Assembly (NCBI GenBank): GCA_003550325.1
Contig: QKWP01000610.1
Coordinates: 107,758 to 171,757 of the forward strand
Source of the DNA: Gigaspora rosea
Taxonomy: Eukaryota > Glomeromycota > Glomeromycetes > Diversisporales > Gigasporaceae
DNA: 64,000 nucleotides
Direction: 5' to 3'
Translations under genes and position numbers: made by a program
Shown: positions 63,441-64,000 of the stretch, one piece after another
Numbering within the stretch: position 1 is the stretch's first letter
How the letters are laid out: every line of letters begins with the position of its first letter
The notes under the pieces: model-generated
The model's input: the letters and a program-made list of their open reading frames with translations, nothing else
Database searches by the model: none
What the model was told of the DNA's origin: nothing

Positions 63441-64000
63441 AATGAACCTGAAATTTAAGAAGCAAAAAAACAGTTTTTAGCAATTATCTTAGCATCTAGT
63501 GGTCCAATTTGAATGAACTTTTTTTAAAATAAAGCTCTCAGTAAGGCATATCTAACAAAAAAAGTTCATTCAATTCTGATTACTAAATCAGAAATTAAGT
63601 AAATATAGGTTTGGCATTTTAGCAAATTAGGTTAAAATTAGCCAAAATCCAGTTATAACCTATATGAAAAATGTCTGGGTCCTGATAACTCTAACCTAGA
63701 AAAAAAATACAAGTTGAAGACAGAAAGACAAGAAAAAAGTAAACAAAAAAAAACTTACAAAAAAACTATTTTCAAAATAACAAGGCATGATTTTAAAACA
63801 ACTTTGATATGAAATATAAATATAGAAAATAGATTCATTAGCTTAAAAAAAACAATTATTATCAAATAATAATTATTGTTTATATAAATTGGCAATCACC
63901 AAAAATGATTGGTCAATTATATAGGGTTGTCATGTTGATAGTTGCTATTGTTATTTTGTCTAAAAATAAAAGTGCAATAGAAGTTACTCTAGTAAAATTT
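63441..64000. other. Spacer with an R1 fragment and a palindrome
   Basis: 63645-63685 carries the end of repeat R1 (ATAACCTATATGAAAAATGT, GGGTCCTG). AACAATTATTATCAAATAAT at 63851-63870 begins a palindrome with the following AATTATTGTT. No gene. Confidence 0.4.

Noticed and set aside
1..64000. CRISPR arrays, bacterial operons, tRNA or rRNA genes
   Set aside because: Spaced palindromes here are transposon hairpins without regular spacers; introns and LINEs show a eukaryotic genome; no cloverleaf or rRNA sequence was recognised by eye.

Overview
The window looks like a 64 kb piece of a very AT-rich fungal nuclear genome. Four spliced housekeeping genes with short GT-AG introns (61-125 nt) sit in a 5.4 kb island (11155-16563), surrounded by almost 60 kb of transposon-derived and low-complexity DNA. 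AT richness, small introns and heavy repeat load fit an arbuscular mycorrhizal fungus (Glomeromycotina, Rhizophagus-like). That placement is inference; only fungal or eukaryotic origin is firmly supported. No tRNA, rRNA or CRISPR was recognised.

Gene island: IPI3/WDR18 (minus, 10 exons, 483 aa) and RPL31/eL31 (plus, 3 exons, 120 aa) diverge from one 232 bp region. RPL31 ends 70 bp from the convergent RCL1 (minus, 8 exons, 359 aa). RCL1 and a mitochondrial BolA3-type gene (plus, 3 exons, 116 aa) diverge from 219 bp holding a nearly perfect hairpin. Three of the four genes make or build the ribosome: Ipi3 for pre-60S, eL31 in the 60S, Rcl1 for pre-40S. The exon chains were assembled by hand and stay in frame from ATG to stop.

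Repeats, 1-11 kb and 16.7-40.6 kb: many small TIR or foldback elements whose target-site duplications (TSDs) can be read: TAA/TTA (Harbinger-like), TA (mariner/pogo-like), 8 bp (hAT-like) and TTAA. Several are nested, and some empty sites can be read within the window. A cluster at 23-36 kb consists of TIR elements sharing a GATCGACCAATC box. Some carry a telomere-like CTAACCC block; two carry tandem arrays of exon-like modules with splice-site motifs. A 487 bp solo LTR, a segmental duplication with a 12-bp minisatellite, a retroposon-like insertion and a 428 bp assembly gap are also present.

40.9-56.1 kb: two decayed LINE-type retrotransposons on the minus strand. LINE-A has an ORF1 with six copies of an unfamiliar module and an ORF2 (endonuclease, RT, zinc motifs). 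A 613 bp TIR element sits at the ORF1 stop codon. LINE-B (endonuclease, RT, RNase H, zinc-finger tail) lies inside an older inverted-repeat element. Every active-site loss noticed in the two LINEs is a change explicable by a single G:C to A:T transition.

56-64 kb: degenerate tandem repeats, more MITEs and a 1.3 kb TIR element inserted in a minisatellite, with no gene that I can support.
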